Assembly: GCA_021734785.1 (NCBI GenBank)
Contig: JAIPIF010000001.1
Span: 248,001-312,000, forward strand
DNA from: Candidatus Altimarinota bacterium
GTDB taxonomy: Bacteria; Patescibacteriota; Gracilibacteria; UBA4473
DNA: 64,000 bases
Direction of reading: 5' to 3'
The notes beneath the pieces are model-generated. The model worked only from the letters and a program-made list of their open reading frames with translations, did no database searches and was not told where the DNA came from. The translations under genes were made by a program, and so were the position numbers. Below, in pieces: positions 51,878-60,849 of this stretch. Numbering within the stretch: position 1 is the stretch's first letter; every line of letters begins with the position of its first letter.

Positions 51878-53821
51878 TTAGGCAAATTTCCCCAGCGCTT
51901 TCCCAATCCCTGCAGCATCGATCCCCGCGGCGCGGTACAGATCGGCGGGTTTGCCTGACAGCTGATATTTTTTGACGCCCAGCATCTCAAATTTTTTCAC
52001 AGAAAGGTTGTTTTCCACCATCCAGCGGGCGACGGCGCTGCCGAGGCCGACCGCGGGATTGTGGTCTTCGACCGTCAACACTCGTCCTGTTTTTTCCACT
52101 GATTTTCGGAGCACGTCATCGAATTGTTTTACGCTGCTGGCGATCACGATTTCCACGTCCTCTGAATTTTTCAAATTCTCTCGCGCAGCCAGTGCCTCGC
52201 TGACACACGGACCGGACGCGACAATCGTCACCTTTTTCCCCGAGCGCAGCAGATCACAGCGGCCGTATTTATATTTGTAGGCTTCATCGAAAAACACGCT
52301 CCCGTCTTCGTGGGTCAAAACGGGAATCTTGTGCCGGCCCATTCGGACATAAAAATTGCCCTCGTGACTGGCCACAAAGCGGATGAGTCGATCACAGTGA
52401 TTGGGGTCGGCGGGTTCGAGCAAGTGCGTGTGAAAAAACCCGGCAAAACTCCCCAGATCGTCAATTGCCTGGTGGGTGGGGCCGTCTTCCCCGACCGAGA
52501 GGCCGCAATGAGTGGAGACCATCTTGACATTGGTTTCATTGAGATCATTGACCCGGGCCTGATCTTTTGCCCGGCTGGTCATAAAGGCCCCGAAGGTTGA
52601 CACAAACGGCACCCAGCAGGTGCACTGATCTTTTTGACACGGAGCCAGGGAGAGACCTCCTGCGGCGGAGATCATGTTTTGTTCGCACACCCCAAACTCC
52701 ACGTACTGGGAGGGGAGCTCTTTTTCCACCCCATCGGTTTTGACACTGCCGGAGAGATCGGCTGATCCCGCAATAATTTGTTTGTTGTGTTTGGCCAGAT
52801 CCAGGAGAGCCGCGCCGTAGGCTGAGCGACAGTCGGTGAGTTTCTCCGCCGGATACAGAATGGGATTTCCCGTTTTGATCGCGGGATTTTGGGTCAAATG
52901 TTTTACCACACGATTGGGAACGGGGTTCCATTTGCGCGCGGTTCGAAACGCTTCCAGCACCTTTTTTTCCGCGACTGAAACCTGCATTTTTTCGTGTGCC
53001 AGCATTTTTTTGGCTTCTTCGGGTGAAGCGGCTTTTCCGTGCCATTTGGGATTGAGGACTTTTCCGTCCTCCTCCATTCCGGGGACGCCGTGGCCCATGA
53101 TGGTTCTCCCCACAATCGCCAACGGACGGCCGCGCTTGCACGGAGCATTCATCGCTTTCCAAATCTGCTCGGGGTTGTGGCCGTTTACCTCAATCACTTT
53201 CCAGCCTTTCGACTTAAAAAATTCCGGGACATCGATGCTGCAGACTTTTTGAATAGTTCCCGAGATCTGCACGTGATTCCAGTCGACGAAGACCGTGAGA
53301 TTATTCAATTTATGCTGCGCCGCAAAAAGTGCCGCCTCGTGTACCTGCCCCTCCTGCATCTCGCCATCGCCCAGGGTGCACCAGACGCGACGATTCGTTT
53401 TGTCCAGCTTTTCTCCCAGGGCAAATCCGCACGCGGCGGAAATGCCGACCCCCAGTGGGCCAGTGCCGTAATGAATCCCCGGGACATGCCGGGTCACGTG
53501 GCCTTCAAAGTTTGATTCGTACTGTCGAAACCCTTCGATCACTTCTTCGCGCCCAAAGGCGCCACATTCGGCCAGCACAGCGTAGGTCGCGGGGGACGTG
53601 TGGCCGTTGGAAATGACGACCTTTTCATCGGTTTCACTCACACGAAACGCGTACAAAACACTGAGAAAATCGAGCACGGACAGAGACCCCCCCGGGTGTC
53701 CAGACTGTGCGGCAGTCGTCATTTTTACAATTGCACGGCGACCGCTTCGACGAAAAGCATCCAAAAAAGCCACGCGGTCTTTGCCGAGCTTTTCACCGGG
53801 AGCGGGGAGCGAAAAATCCAT
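51878..53821 (-). CDS. tkt: Transketolase
   Basis: A 647-residue thiamine diphosphate enzyme moving two-carbon units in the non-oxidative pentose phosphate pathway. The N-terminal domain has TAAQSGHPGGSLSVLDFLSV, GTGPLGVGISAACGFALG and the ThDP/metal motif TLGDGEMQEGQVHEA with the conserved N in VDWNHVQISG. The central pyrimidine domain has QYVEFGVCEQNMISAAGGLS and THCGLSVGEDGPTHQAIDDL. The C-terminal domain closes with VLTVEDHNPAVGLGSAVA. Length is normal. The gene is preceded by the second copy of the 42-bp promoter repeat found before pyrE. Confidence 0.95.
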   Translation of the reverse strand: MDFSLPAPGEKLGKDRVAFLDAFRRSGRRAIVKMTTAAQSGHPGGSLSVLDFLSVLYAFRVSETDEKVVISNGHTSPATYAVLAECGAFGREEVIEGFRQYESNFEGHVTRHVPGIHYGTGPLGVGISAACGFALGEKLDKTNRRVWCTLGDGEMQEGQVHEAALFAAQHKLNNLTVFVDWNHVQISGTIQKVCSIDVPEFFKSKGWKVIEVNGHNPEQIWKAMNAPCKRGRPLAIVGRTIMGHGVPGMEEDGKVLNPKWHGKAASPEEAKKMLAHEKMQVSVAEKKVLEAFRTARKWNPVPNRVVKHLTQNPAIKTGNPILYPAEKLTDCRSAYGAALLDLAKHNKQIIAGSADLSGSVKTDGVEKELPSQYVEFGVCEQNMISAAGGLSLAPCQKDQCTCWVPFVSTFGAFMTSRAKDQARVNDLNETNVKMVSTHCGLSVGEDGPTHQAIDDLGSFAGFFHTHLLEPADPNHCDRLIRFVASHEGNFYVRMGRHKIPVLTHEDGSVFFDEAYKYKYGRCDLLRSGKKVTIVASGPCVSEALAARENLKNSEDVEIVIASSVKQFDDVLRKSVEKTGRVLTVEDHNPAVGLGSAVARWMVENNLSVKKFEMLGVKKYQLSGKPADLYRAAGIDAAGIGKALGKFA

Positions 53822-53846
53822 GTTTTTTTCTGCCAGAATTCGGGTG

Positions 53847-53888
53847 GATTGTAGCGGAAAAAAGGAAGAAATGAAAAATTACAAATGA
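53847..53888 (-). promoter_or_regulatory. 42-bp promoter-bearing repeat, copy 2 (transketolase)
   Basis: Identical over 42 bp to 38003-38044. Minus-strand TTTCAT (53871-53876), 17-bp spacer, TACAAT (53848-53853), here 26 bases before the transketolase ATG rather than 8. Confidence 0.7.
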
Positions 53889-54137
53889 GAAAATCCCCCC
53901 ATCCCCCTTTGAAAAAGGGGGGGTGAAGTTTTGAAGAAGAGAAGAAGGGAAGTTTTGAAGAAAAAAGAAAGAATTGGAGGGGCAAGATATATCTTGCCCG
54001 TACAGAAAAACAGACGGATCCTTGGAAAAAAGAAGAGGTTGCTTTGTTTCCCCCCAAAGCGAGATCATCGCAATAACGGCATGGATTTATTTTCAACAAA
54101 TTGCTTCTCACGACTCGAGGGCATCCCGCCTTGGCGG
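53889..54137. repeat. Intergenic hairpin and palindrome cluster
   Basis: No gene seen. It holds a CCCCCTTT-GAA-AAAGGGGG hairpin (53903-53921), AAGTTTTGAAGAA-type reiterations shared with 38.1 kb, and a perfect 20-bp palindrome GGGCAAGATA-TATCTTGCCC (53980-53999). A degenerate GCGAGATCATCGCAATAACG copy of the dispersed repeat also found at 37.3 kb lies near 54058. Confidence 0.6.
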
Positions 54138-54513
54138 AATGAATTCCACCAGCTGCTCGTTTCTCACATTCCAAAAAGATCCCCGCCTGCGCAGCTATGA
54201 ATTTCACCGACTGTTTGTTTCTTACAACTCAAGGAGATTTCGCGAGGATGAATTCCACCAACCAGTTCCTCTCACTCGACACAAAGAACTATCGACTTTT
54301 ACAAGAAGATTTCCCAAAGGACGCTGCTTGCAGTGGGGGATCCCGACTTTCGTCGGGATGAATTCCACCAACAGCTCGCTTCTCACATTCCAAAAAGATC
54401 CCCGCTTTCGTCGGGATGAATTCCACCAACAGCTCGCTTCTCACATTCCAAAAAGATCCCCGCTTTCGCGAGGATGAATTCCACCAACAGCTCGCAAGCT
54501 CGCTGGGTGTCAT
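54138..54513. repeat. 58-bp tandem repeat array
   Basis: Units begin with (G/A)ATGAATTCCACCA at 54138, 54196, 54247, 54357, 54415 and 54473. Spacing is 58 bp for the first pair and for the last three units, with a shorter and a degenerate unit between. Each unit carries ACAGCTCGCTTCTCACATTC and a CCCGC/GCGGG or CCCGAC-TTTC-GTCGGG hairpin. The array sits directly downstream of the FtsI-type PBP gene. It is not a CRISPR because whole units repeat and there are no unique spacers. Confidence 0.8.
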
Positions 54514-56700
54514 TCACTTCTCCGGGGGAATCTTGAAATAATCAAACAGGAAATCGGCCACGCGGTGAAAGGTGATCGCGGCGGTCTCCGAGCCCCAGGG
54601 GGAGTACTTTGGGTAGTCGTATTTGACCAGCACCACAAACCGAGGTTTCTCAAACGGGCCAAACCCCGCGAAACTCGCAATGGTCGTGCCATCGCCGGTG
54701 AGCGCTTCGCCCTTTTTGTACGTCTGGCTGGTGCCGGTTTTCCCCATCACGGAGTGTCCCCACACGCGGGCGCCACGGCCAGTGCCTTCTTCGACTGCAT
54801 TGAGCAGCATGGCCTTGATGGTGTGGTAGGTTTCTTCGGATACCACCCGCCGGATTCTCTCGGGCTCAAAAAGTTCTTTGTCCCCCTCTGGATCAAGAAC
54901 GGCTTCCACCAGCAGTGGTTTCATGAGATATCCGCCGTTTGCCAGAGCCGCAAATCCCATCGCGACCTGGAGCGGACTGGCGGTGAGTCCCTGGCCAAAT
55001 CCACGGGTCACCAGCTCAGAGGCTTCCCAATCTTTCCAATGTTCTAGCTGACCTTTTGCCTCACCATCCAGTTTGATATCCGTGTACTGCGCAAACCCAA
55101 AATCCTGCAGGTACTCGTGCAACATTTTGGCACCCATTTTTTGGGTGATAAAAGCAATGCCGGTATTGAGCGAGCGACTAAGGACCTCGATCATCGTGGT
55201 GGTGCCGTGGTATTCTTCATCAGAGTTTTTGATCTCAAATTCATCCACTTCCACTGGCCCAGAATCATTGTAGGTTGTCTGCGGGGTGACTTCATCGGCA
55301 TTGAGGGCGGCCGCCATGGTAAAGGCTTTGACCACGGATCCGGGCTCGTACTCGTCGGCAATAATTTTGTTTCGAAACACTGCCGGCCCCCAGACATTAA
55401 AGTATCGATACAGGCTGCCTTCTTCGGTCTCAATGGTGGGAATGCGCTGATTGAACGCTTCATCTTCGCGGTCAAGTTCTTCCTGTTCACGAGAAATTTC
55501 ATACGTCGTAAACACATCTCCAAATTCATTCGGATCGAAGGTAGGAGCATGAGCCATCGCCAAAATTTTTCCGGTTTCCGGATCTACGACAATGATCTGT
55601 CCAAAATCAGCTTCATATTTTTCGGTATCCTGCGCGAGAATTTTTTCGACGGCTCCCTGGATCACCCGGTCGATCGAAAGAACGATGTCAGATCCATCCT
55701 CCGCACGTCGGATGCCGAGATCTTTTCCAAAAAGCTGTTTGCCTCCCGCAGATGCCACGCCAAAAATTTCTCCCGTTTGTCCTCGGAGCTCAAAATCAAA
55801 TCGTCCCTCGATGCCGTACTGACCATCGCCCTCATTGTCCACAAATCCAAGGACCTGTGCGGCGAGTGATTTTTCGGGATAAAACCGCCAGTGTTCATCC
55901 CGGAGTTGTATGCCCCGCAGAAGTGCTGCGTACTCGGGATTTTTCTTGAGTTCCTGAATTTTTTCAGACACGGTCGGCACAATTTTATGAACAATTTCCA
56001 CGTATCGTTTCGGCCGCCGTTCGAGCCAGGGTTGCAGTTTGGCGGCGGTTGTCCCCAGGAGGGGGGCGAGCGATTCTGCTCCTTGTGCCGGGTCGCGAAT
56101 GACAGTGGGGTTGGCGATGACCTGACTTCCTTCCATTTGTATGCCGGGGATGCGTCGGGTTTCAATCTCCAGAGCACGTTCGGGAGAAGTATCGGTGAGA
56201 AGAATGACCCGCCGACGCTCAACCTCCTCAAAAACCTGTCGGAGTTCGGTTTCATAGACCTCTACAATGCTGCGTTCGACGGCAGTCCATTCGGTGGGAT
56301 CGGTTTTGATCCGGCAGCCATCGATTTTGTCACAGTGTGCATTGATGAGCAACGGGGCCAGCAGCTCTGCAGCTCGGGCGGGATTGCCTCGTTCCTGTGA
56401 CTCCAGAGGAAGATTGGGATTGTATGTAGGATGCGCCAGGACGATCGGATCCACAAAAAGCATTTGCAACGTATTATTTGTTGCCAGCGGTGTGTGCTCT
56501 GTCGAAAATGAGTTTTTTCGTACCAAAATTTTTCCCCGACGGGCGGGGATGATGGATCGTTTTTGGTGCTGAATTCTTGCTTCTTCCGCAAAGGCATCAT
56601 GGCGCAAGATTTGGAGATCCACCAGTCGTCCGGCGAAAAGCACAAAGACCACCGCAAAAAAAATTTTCAAAAACTTGATTCGGCCGGGAAAATCGTACAT
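54514..56700 (-). CDS. Penicillin-binding protein 2/FtsI-type transpeptidase
   Basis: A 728-residue class B PBP that cross-links peptidoglycan, probably at the septum or during elongation. One membrane helix (about residues 10-26) is followed by the dimerisation domain (GRLVDLQILRHDAFAEEA, and RGKILVRKN in place of the usual RGxIxDRNG). A long insert-rich middle region follows. The transpeptidase has SxxK in EPGSVVKAF (about 452), SxN in SRSLNTG (about 508) and KTG in MGKTGTSQ (about 652). It ends without PASTA domains. There is no neighbouring ftsL, mraW or mur gene, so the assignment between FtsI and PBP2 is open. The ATG is 11 bases from a TACAAT. Confidence 0.9.
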   Translation of the reverse strand: MYDFPGRIKFLKIFFAVVFVLFAGRLVDLQILRHDAFAEEARIQHQKRSIIPARRGKILVRKNSFSTEHTPLATNNTLQMLFVDPIVLAHPTYNPNLPLESQERGNPARAAELLAPLLINAHCDKIDGCRIKTDPTEWTAVERSIVEVYETELRQVFEEVERRRVILLTDTSPERALEIETRRIPGIQMEGSQVIANPTVIRDPAQGAESLAPLLGTTAAKLQPWLERRPKRYVEIVHKIVPTVSEKIQELKKNPEYAALLRGIQLRDEHWRFYPEKSLAAQVLGFVDNEGDGQYGIEGRFDFELRGQTGEIFGVASAGGKQLFGKDLGIRRAEDGSDIVLSIDRVIQGAVEKILAQDTEKYEADFGQIIVVDPETGKILAMAHAPTFDPNEFGDVFTTYEISREQEELDREDEAFNQRIPTIETEEGSLYRYFNVWGPAVFRNKIIADEYEPGSVVKAFTMAAALNADEVTPQTTYNDSGPVEVDEFEIKNSDEEYHGTTTMIEVLSRSLNTGIAFITQKMGAKMLHEYLQDFGFAQYTDIKLDGEAKGQLEHWKDWEASELVTRGFGQGLTASPLQVAMGFAALANGGYLMKPLLVEAVLDPEGDKELFEPERIRRVVSEETYHTIKAMLLNAVEEGTGRGARVWGHSVMGKTGTSQTYKKGEALTGDGTTIASFAGFGPFEKPRFVVLVKYDYPKYSPWGSETAAITFHRVADFLFDYFKIPPEK

Positions 56701-56711
56701 TTTGCTTCCGG

Positions 56712-56740
56712 ATTGTACTCAAAAATTTCCTCGGCGCGAA
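56712..56740 (-). promoter_or_regulatory. Promoter of the FtsI-type PBP gene
   Basis: Minus-strand TACAAT (56712-56717), 11 bases before the ATG; TTCGCG at 17 bp is a weak -35. Confidence 0.5.
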
Positions 56741-56747
56741 TAAAAAC

Positions 56748-56775
56748 TCGACAAAACAGCCGTTCTGCTTACAAT
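56748..56775 (+). promoter_or_regulatory. Promoter of the RelA/SpoT gene
   Basis: TCGACA (56748-56753), 16-bp spacer, TACAAT (56770-56775), 16 bases before the ATG at 56792. Confidence 0.6.
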
Positions 56776-56791
56776 CGAAAGACCTTTGCTC

Positions 56792-58813
56792 ATGCCAGAT
56801 TTTCAAGCGGAATTCCAGCACATTCTCACCCGCGTGAAGGAGTACCATCCAAAGTTTTCTCAGCGGAAGGAGACCCTTTTGCGCAAAGCATTTTTCTTTG
56901 CAAAAGAGGCCCACGAGGGACAGGAGCGATTTTCAGGGGATCCGTATTTTACCCATCCCGTCGAGGCGACCAAGATTCTCCTTTCGATCAAGCCAGACCT
57001 GGATACGATCATTGCGTCGCTCTTGCATGATGTGATCGAGGATACGCCGGTGACGGCGGAGCAGATCGAAAAAAAGTTTGGCTCCGAGATCCGATTTCTC
57101 TGTGAAGGAGTGGAGAAGGTTTCCAAAGTGCAGCTGCAGTCGCAGCATCCGGATCAGAAGAAATTTGAAAACTTCCAAAAACTCTTTATCGCGATCAGCA
57201 AAGATATCCGCGTGGTGTTTGTCAAACTTGCTGATCGAATCCACAATCTGCAAACTCTCGAACACGTTCGTCCAGAAAAACGCGCCCGCATCGCGTACGA
57301 ATCGATGGAAGTCTATGGGCCAGTGGCAGAAAAGCTGGGGCTCTTTCTTTTTAAAAACGAAATCGAAAACCTCTCCTTTCGAGCGCTTGAGCCGGAAAAA
57401 TTTGCGCAACTTTCTCAGGAGGTCGAAGCCTGTAAACAGGAACGAAAAAAGTTTATCGAACAGGCACAAAAAGAAGTGGAGACAATTTTTCGAAAAGAAA
57501 AATTTCTCATCGAAGTTTCTCGCATTTCCGGTCGAGAAAAAACGATTTATTCCATCTACGAAAAGATGCGCCGCAAAAATTATTCTCGCGTGGCAGAGGT
57601 CTTTGATCTTTTTGGCCTGCGGATCATCGTCCGGACACCGGAAGATTGTTATCGTGCCCTTGGGATCATGCACAGCCACTGGCCGCCGATTCCGGGACGG
57701 TTTAAAGACTACATCTCTGTCCCCAAGCCCAACGGCTACCAGTCACTGCATACAACTGTTTTGGGGCTGGGCAGATCAAAACTCCCCACGGAAATTCAAA
57801 TCCGCACAGAAAAAATGCATCTGGACGCAGAGTACGGCCCGGCGGCGCACTGGGCGTACAAAAAACTCAAGCATTCCCGTTTTGACGAAGACTATCTCCG
57901 GCGGACGCAGTGGTTTCCGCATAACATTGAGTTGAGCGAGAGCGATGAGCCAGCAGATTTTTTTCGCGAACTTTCTCAGACCATCTTTGCAGAACAGATT
58001 TATGTGTTTACCCCAAAGGGAGACATTCACATCCTGCCAAAAGGCGCGACGCCGGTTGATTTTGCCTACTCGGTGCATACTGACATCGGGGAGAGTTGTG
58101 CTGGTGCGACGGTAGACGGCATCATCAAGCCGCTGGATTACCAGCTCAAAAACGGAGAAATCGTCCACATCATAACGCGTCCGGGACGCAAGCCCAATGC
58201 CGAATGGCTCAAATCCGTCAAATCCTCCAGCGCGCGAGAAAAAATAAAACACTTTCTTCGCCGGAGAGAAAAAATGGATTTTCCAGAGGTGCGGCAAAAA
58301 AAGAAAGCGACTTCTGCCGAAGTTCCGCGGCTTTCGAGAGCAAGAGCAAAAACCCCCCGTCTGGGAAAATCCACCAAAAAGAAACCGGAATATCAGCTGA
58401 TTATCGGAGGAGCACCCGGATTGCGACATCGACTGTCGTCCTGCTGCAAGTCCTCCATGGGAAAAAATTTGATTGCGTACAAATCCCGCGGACTCGGATT
58501 TACTATCCATGATGCTGATTGTGCGACGCTCCATCGGCTGGATTCGGAGCGATTTTATGAGGCTCATTTTGAGCGCGAAATCACGCTCATGATTAGGGCC
58601 TTTCGCCGTGTAGGACTCTTGCGCGACTACACGACAGTCATCGCCAACAATGGGGTCGATATCTACGACATGAAACTCATGCCATCGACCACGACCAAAG
58701 AGTGCGAATGGCAGTTCCTTATTTCGGTACGTTCAGACGCAGAGCTGTCGCATCTCAAGCGAGACCTGGAGCGGATCGAGGGGGTGCAAAATATCACGGC
58801 CAATTCGTCTTGA
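56792..58813 (+). CDS. Bifunctional (p)ppGpp synthetase/hydrolase (RelA/SpoT family)
   Basis: A 673-residue long RSH protein. The hydrolase (HD) domain (about 30-190) has YFTHPVEATKIL and LLHDVIEDTP, so hydrolysis is probably intact. The synthetase domain (about 235-365) has FDLFGLRIIV and RFKDYISVPKPNGYQSLHTT, then EIQIRTEKMHLDAEYGPAAH. A TGS domain (about 405-465; IYVFTPKGDIHILPKGATPV) follows. The ACT-like domain is at the C-terminus (about 600-673). The TTG at 56786 would add two codons; the ATG is preferred. It sets the stringent response to starvation. Its stop codon overlaps the -35 of the tmRNA promoter. Confidence 0.94.
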   Translation: MPDFQAEFQHILTRVKEYHPKFSQRKETLLRKAFFFAKEAHEGQERFSGDPYFTHPVEATKILLSIKPDLDTIIASLLHDVIEDTPVTAEQIEKKFGSEIRFLCEGVEKVSKVQLQSQHPDQKKFENFQKLFIAISKDIRVVFVKLADRIHNLQTLEHVRPEKRARIAYESMEVYGPVAEKLGLFLFKNEIENLSFRALEPEKFAQLSQEVEACKQERKKFIEQAQKEVETIFRKEKFLIEVSRISGREKTIYSIYEKMRRKNYSRVAEVFDLFGLRIIVRTPEDCYRALGIMHSHWPPIPGRFKDYISVPKPNGYQSLHTTVLGLGRSKLPTEIQIRTEKMHLDAEYGPAAHWAYKKLKHSRFDEDYLRRTQWFPHNIELSESDEPADFFRELSQTIFAEQIYVFTPKGDIHILPKGATPVDFAYSVHTDIGESCAGATVDGIIKPLDYQLKNGEIVHIITRPGRKPNAEWLKSVKSSSAREKIKHFLRRREKMDFPEVRQKKKATSAEVPRLSRARAKTPRLGKSTKKKPEYQLIIGGAPGLRHRLSSCCKSSMGKNLIAYKSRGLGFTIHDADCATLHRLDSERFYEAHFEREITLMIRAFRRVGLLRDYTTVIANNGVDIYDMKLMPSTTTKECEWQFLISVRSDAELSHLKRDLERIEGVQNITANSS

Positions 58814-58837
58814 CACTTTCTCCGAAACCCCCACAAT
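58810..58837 (+). promoter_or_regulatory. Promoter of tmRNA
   Basis: Consensus TTGACA (58810-58815) overlapping the relA/spoT stop codon, 16-bp spacer, CACAAT (58832-58837). The mature 5' end lies 24 bases downstream, consistent with a processed leader. Confidence 0.65.
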
Positions 58838-58861
58838 CAGAGTCCAGATCTTTGGAATATC

Positions 58862-59290
58862 GGGGGTGACAGGATTCGACGGAGAGATCCAGAAGGAGTC
58901 CTCTTGCGTTCCCGGCATGTGTGGTTTGCCGGTCAATCCAATCACACACAAATACGTGTCACCAATAAATGGAACACACTTCGAAATCAGCTCAGCTTGC
59001 GCAGCCGGTCTTTGACCCCTGCGTACGCGTATGCGTAGTTTTCGGAGGCACACCAAACCGCGCTTGAGCCTTTTTGCTCGCGTGTGACGTGAAGACCTGA
59101 TCCGATGTTTTCACGCCCAATTTTAGGATCTCACGAGGAAATATTTGCCTCATTTTCTCGGACACTTTTGGCAGCCGCGACGGGTCTTTTGTCTGGTCTT
59201 GAGCCCGTCGTGTAAACAGATCAGACTATGAACGTAGACAGATGGCGTCTTCCTCTTCGGACGAGGGTTCAATTCCCTCCACCTCCACCA
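58862..59290 (+). ncRNA. ssrA: Transfer-messenger RNA (tmRNA)
   Basis: About 429 nt. The 5' end GGGGGTGACAGGATTCGACG and the 3' end GAGGGTTCAATTCCCTCC with an encoded ACCA form the tRNA-Ala-like half; acceptor GGGGGTG pairs with CACCTCC. The tag reading frame probably ends with codons for AYAYA and a TAG at 59036-59038. A plausible resume site is just after GTGTC at 58956-58960, giving a tag of about 25 residues beginning TNKWN. The C-terminus AYAYA differs from the common LAA ending. It rescues stalled ribosomes together with SmpB, which is not in the window. Confidence 0.93.
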
Positions 59291-59311
59291 TTCTTCGCGT
59301 CAGCGAAGAAT
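59290..59311. terminator. Hairpin at the 3' end of tmRNA
   Basis: ATTCTTCGC-GTCA-GCGAAGAAT, a perfect 9-bp stem starting at the last base of the tmRNA, followed by ATTTATATT. It also lies just beyond the stop codon of the convergent reverse transcriptase gene and may terminate both. Confidence 0.6.
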
Positions 59312-59313
59312 AT

Positions 59314-60849
59314 TTATATTGCTAAAAAAGAAATATTTTTTTCCTTTAGTTTTTGAAATAACTGAGGTGGTTCAGGTAAAAAAATGGCAGAAATAACATC
59401 TAAAGAATCATTTCGATAAATTTCATAAGCGCAGAGCCACCATTCATTTTTAAATGGAGATTCTTCTTTAGAAGATAAAATATTTTGAATTTCTTGAGAA
59501 ATTTCAAACTCTCCATCAATCAAATTATGTTTTTTAAGAATCAGTAGAGATAATACCATCATTGGTCTTTTAGCATCTAAAACTTTCTGTGCAGTATCAG
59601 AATCAATTCTTAGATTCAAATCTAAAAGGATTTGAATGATCCAGCAGACCTCATAATCATGTTGCATTTTTGATTCATCTCTCAAATATTTTGAAAGAAT
59701 TTTAAGGATATGATTTTTATCTTCCTCAGAAATGTGCTCAGAGTTATTTTTCAAAAAGCTTGAAACAATGTCTAAACAATTTGGTTCTATGTGAATGGAC
59801 TGGAGTACAAAGCTTTTAGTCTTATCCCAAATGTTTTCTCCTTTTAATTCTCGTATCGCCTTAAAGGCATATTTCAAGGGATTTTCGGCACTCCCCTGTA
59901 ATTTTTTTGCCCAAAAAAGGGTTGAATTTATAAAATAAGACAAATCAGAGTTACTTACTGTAGCTGAGTCCTTTATTTTCTCAATAATTGTACTTAATTC
60001 AGTTTTCCATTTAGGTTCAAATTCAAAGGGAGCTTCCTTGATATGTGTTTTTTGAGCATTTATTTCTAAATTAAATTCACTTAAGGCTATTGCTATATCA
60101 CTTAGAGCTGATTCAGCATCTTTCCTACTGGCAAAATAAAACCAAAAATCATCAACATAACGACTTCCATTCCACATATCGTTTCCAAATTTTTTGTTAA
60201 AAATATCTGTTAAATTTTTATCGACTTTTTTTAAAATAATTTCCGAAACCACCAAAGATAAAATAGGACCAACCTGTATGCCAACTGTTTCGCAATCTTG
60301 CATGTTTCTTATGAACTTATCTAATTTATTTGACCAATGATCATCATTTCGGGATTCCTTAGCAGTCGTTTTTCCTCTGACAGCCCAGCTAATTGAGTGT
60401 GTGTAAATACTTGAAAAAAATTGAGCAATATCAGTAGAAAGCCTAAAGCAAAGACCTCTTGCTTTAAAAAAGGATACATCTTCCATTTTTATATTTTGGA
60501 TCAATTCTGGATCATAGGGACTGTCATCTTCTGATAGTTTTCGATTTTCTATTTCGTGAAATGGACACGCATAAGATTCAATTTCTGTATTTTGCCAAGG
60601 AAGAGAATTTAAGTTTGTAATTAATTGAACTGCAGAAATATATCCTAAAGGATTTGGCAAATGCAATGTTCTTCTTCTAAAGCCGGACTTGGGAATGTTA
60701 AAGAGTACAGGTTTAGTTGCACAGATTGGTTCAAAGAAATTTGAAAGTTGAGATATTTTTTCAGAGAAATTTTCAGTTGAAAAAGAGGGGGGCAATTCTT
60801 TCGGAAAATATCCATATTTTATAAACTCTTTTAAAGGAATGTTTCTCAT
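59314..60849 (-). CDS. Reverse transcriptase of the Abi/UG (defence-associated) type
   Basis: A 511-residue protein with an RNA-directed DNA polymerase core. Motif A-like DIAQFFSSIYTHSISWA is at about residue 140, motif B-like GIQVGPILSLVVSEI at about 200, and the catalytic box YVDDFWFYF at about 235. The DIxQFF-x-SIYTHSI and GI-x-x-GP patterns recall abortive-infection (AbiA/AbiK) and unknown-group reverse transcriptases used in phage defence. About 230 C-terminal residues are all-helical, like the HEAT-like tail of that group. No maturase or integrase domain is present, which argues against a group II intron. The gene is strikingly AT-rich and ends 24 bases from the 3' end of tmRNA, a classic island insertion site. 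A leaderless start is possible (TTGCTT-16-TAAATT, then 6 bases). Confidence 0.85.
   Translation of the reverse strand: MRNIPLKEFIKYGYFPKELPPSFSTENFSEKISQLSNFFEPICATKPVLFNIPKSGFRRRTLHLPNPLGYISAVQLITNLNSLPWQNTEIESYACPFHEIENRKLSEDDSPYDPELIQNIKMEDVSFFKARGLCFRLSTDIAQFFSSIYTHSISWAVRGKTTAKESRNDDHWSNKLDKFIRNMQDCETVGIQVGPILSLVVSEIILKKVDKNLTDIFNKKFGNDMWNGSRYVDDFWFYFASRKDAESALSDIAIALSEFNLEINAQKTHIKEAPFEFEPKWKTELSTIIEKIKDSATVSNSDLSYFINSTLFWAKKLQGSAENPLKYAFKAIRELKGENIWDKTKSFVLQSIHIEPNCLDIVSSFLKNNSEHISEEDKNHILKILSKYLRDESKMQHDYEVCWIIQILLDLNLRIDSDTAQKVLDAKRPMMVLSLLILKKHNLIDGEFEISQEIQNILSSKEESPFKNEWWLCAYEIYRNDSLDVISAIFLPEPPQLFQKLKEKNISFLAI

Noticed and set aside
54138-54513. Regularly spaced repeats resembling a CRISPR array
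   Set aside because: The whole 58-bp unit repeats; there are no unique spacers of constant length and no cas genes.
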